Assembly: GCA_963761475.1 (NCBI GenBank)
Contig: CAVXGT010000017.1
Coordinates: forward strand, 186,001 to 250,000
Source of the DNA: Ga0077555 sp963761475
Lineage (GTDB): Bacteria; Pseudomonadota; Alphaproteobacteria; Rhizobiales; Hyphomicrobiaceae
Direction: 5' to 3'
Length of the DNA: 64,000 bases
Shown piece by piece: positions 63,600-64,000 of this stretch. The stretch's first letter is position 1; the number at the start of each line of letters is the position of its first letter. A program made the translations under genes and the position numbers. The notes beneath the pieces were generated by a model that did no database searches, had not been told where the DNA came from, and saw nothing but the letters and a program-made list of their open reading frames with translations.

Positions 63600-64000
63600 G
63601 CCGTTGCTGCTAGCCTATGCGACGTTCGCTGTCCTGAAAAGCGCTGAGCTTGCATGTCGGGCTGGCTGAGCGCTGTCGCATTGGCGATCATGGCTGCTAC
63701 ACCTCTTGCGCAGTGCAGGTGCAGGGGCGTCTGAAATACAGCATCGGGAAGCTTGATCGATGCCAGCTGTTGATCGGCGCTGACTGTGGGACGAGGCGAG
63801 GGGGGAGGCGCGACGCAGACGACGGCGTCGATCACCTGCGGGGCGTAATCGTTGGGATGAAAGCGTGGCCGCAGTACGACTGCCACTGCAGAGGACCTGG
63901 CAGGTCATTGCGTCGGATATATGCCGAATCCCCTCTTCAGCGCCAAGTTCGACAATTTCAACGTCAGCAACGTGCATGGAACAGCCCCGACCTGCTGGTA
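63600..64000 (-). other. Probable coding sequence, broken and unidentified, running off the right edge
   Basis: On the minus strand two overlapping open frames look coding-like: MHVADVEIVELGAEEGIRHI from 63977, and PNDYAPQVIDAVVCVA through LASIKLPDAVFQTPLHLHC in another frame. Their alternation resembles the frameshifted aldolase next to it, so this is probably one further gene with indels. I cannot assign a family. A short possible leader before the aldolase start at 63599 is included in the span. Confidence 0.35.

Noticed and set aside
1..64000. Mobile element, prophage, CRISPR or defence island
   Set aside because: I saw no transposase, integrase, repeat-spacer array, restriction or toxin-antitoxin gene. 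The single caspase-like gene carries a signal peptide and lacks typical defence partners.

Overview
This 64-kb window is GC-rich, densely packed bacterial chromosome. The gene content suggests an alphaproteobacterium, most likely of the Hyphomicrobiales (Rhizobiales) type: cysE beside a DUF3126 gene, a TerB/DnaJ gene overlapping a peptidoglycan amidase, tandem-PilZ, PAS_5-like and BTLCP genes together, a GldA/F/G-like exporter with a DUF4340 partner, and many acyl-CoA, SDR, Rieske and MmgE/PrpD catabolic genes. I see no rRNA, tRNA, CRISPR array, transposase, integrase or phage gene, and no dedicated HTH transcriptional regulator.

Layout. 1-241 is the tail of a PilZ protein. 424-7692 is a co-directional catabolic run: flavin monooxygenase, TTC38-like TPR protein, 3-hydroxyisobutyrate-dehydrogenase-like, amidohydrolase, enolase-superfamily enzyme, enoyl-CoA hydratase and SnoaL-like protein. 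7765-9231 is an unrecognised exported membrane protein. A divergent KdsD isomerase is followed by an old-yellow-enzyme/FAD fusion with SnoaL and GlcG/HbpS companions (10509-13398). 13432-19381 (mostly minus strand) holds an amidase, a frameshifted TerB-DnaJ protein, a divergent EF-G paralogue, a 3-methyladenine glycosylase and a VOC protein. 19472-26958 holds two FAD oxidoreductases, an SDR without its catalytic Tyr/Lys, a lone molybdopterin hydroxylase subunit, argB and a ribosome hibernation factor. 27133-32158 is the Gld-like ABC module, followed by VOC, holC, a Rieske oxygenase, an AI-2E permease and a fused beta-oxidation protein.

38178-46209 holds mostly cell-envelope, signalling and housekeeping genes: FkbM methyltransferase, patatin, CBS, rhomboid, a PAS_5 / double-PilZ / LapG-type protease group, gamma carbonic anhydrase, DUF3126 and cysE. 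46596-57179 is a second catabolic/uptake block: thiolase-like, enoyl-CoA hydratase, deoxyribosyltransferase-like, SDR, carboxymuconolactone decarboxylase and a complete DppABCDF-type importer. An exported caspase-like protein, MmgE/PrpD, rnhB, an aldo/keto reductase and a class II aldolase follow.

A caution for users of this sequence: at least six otherwise conserved genes (TerB-DnaJ, thiolase, DppA-like, DppC-like, PrpD, rnhB) carry single-base indels. The aldo/keto reductase and aldolase near the right edge carry many. Five of the insertions restore the frame only by recreating GANTC, the CcrM methylation site of alphaproteobacteria. This points to consensus-calling errors at methylated sites rather than gene decay. 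Starts were chosen by ribosome-binding-site spacing and family-typical N-termini, so several differ from the longest open frame.
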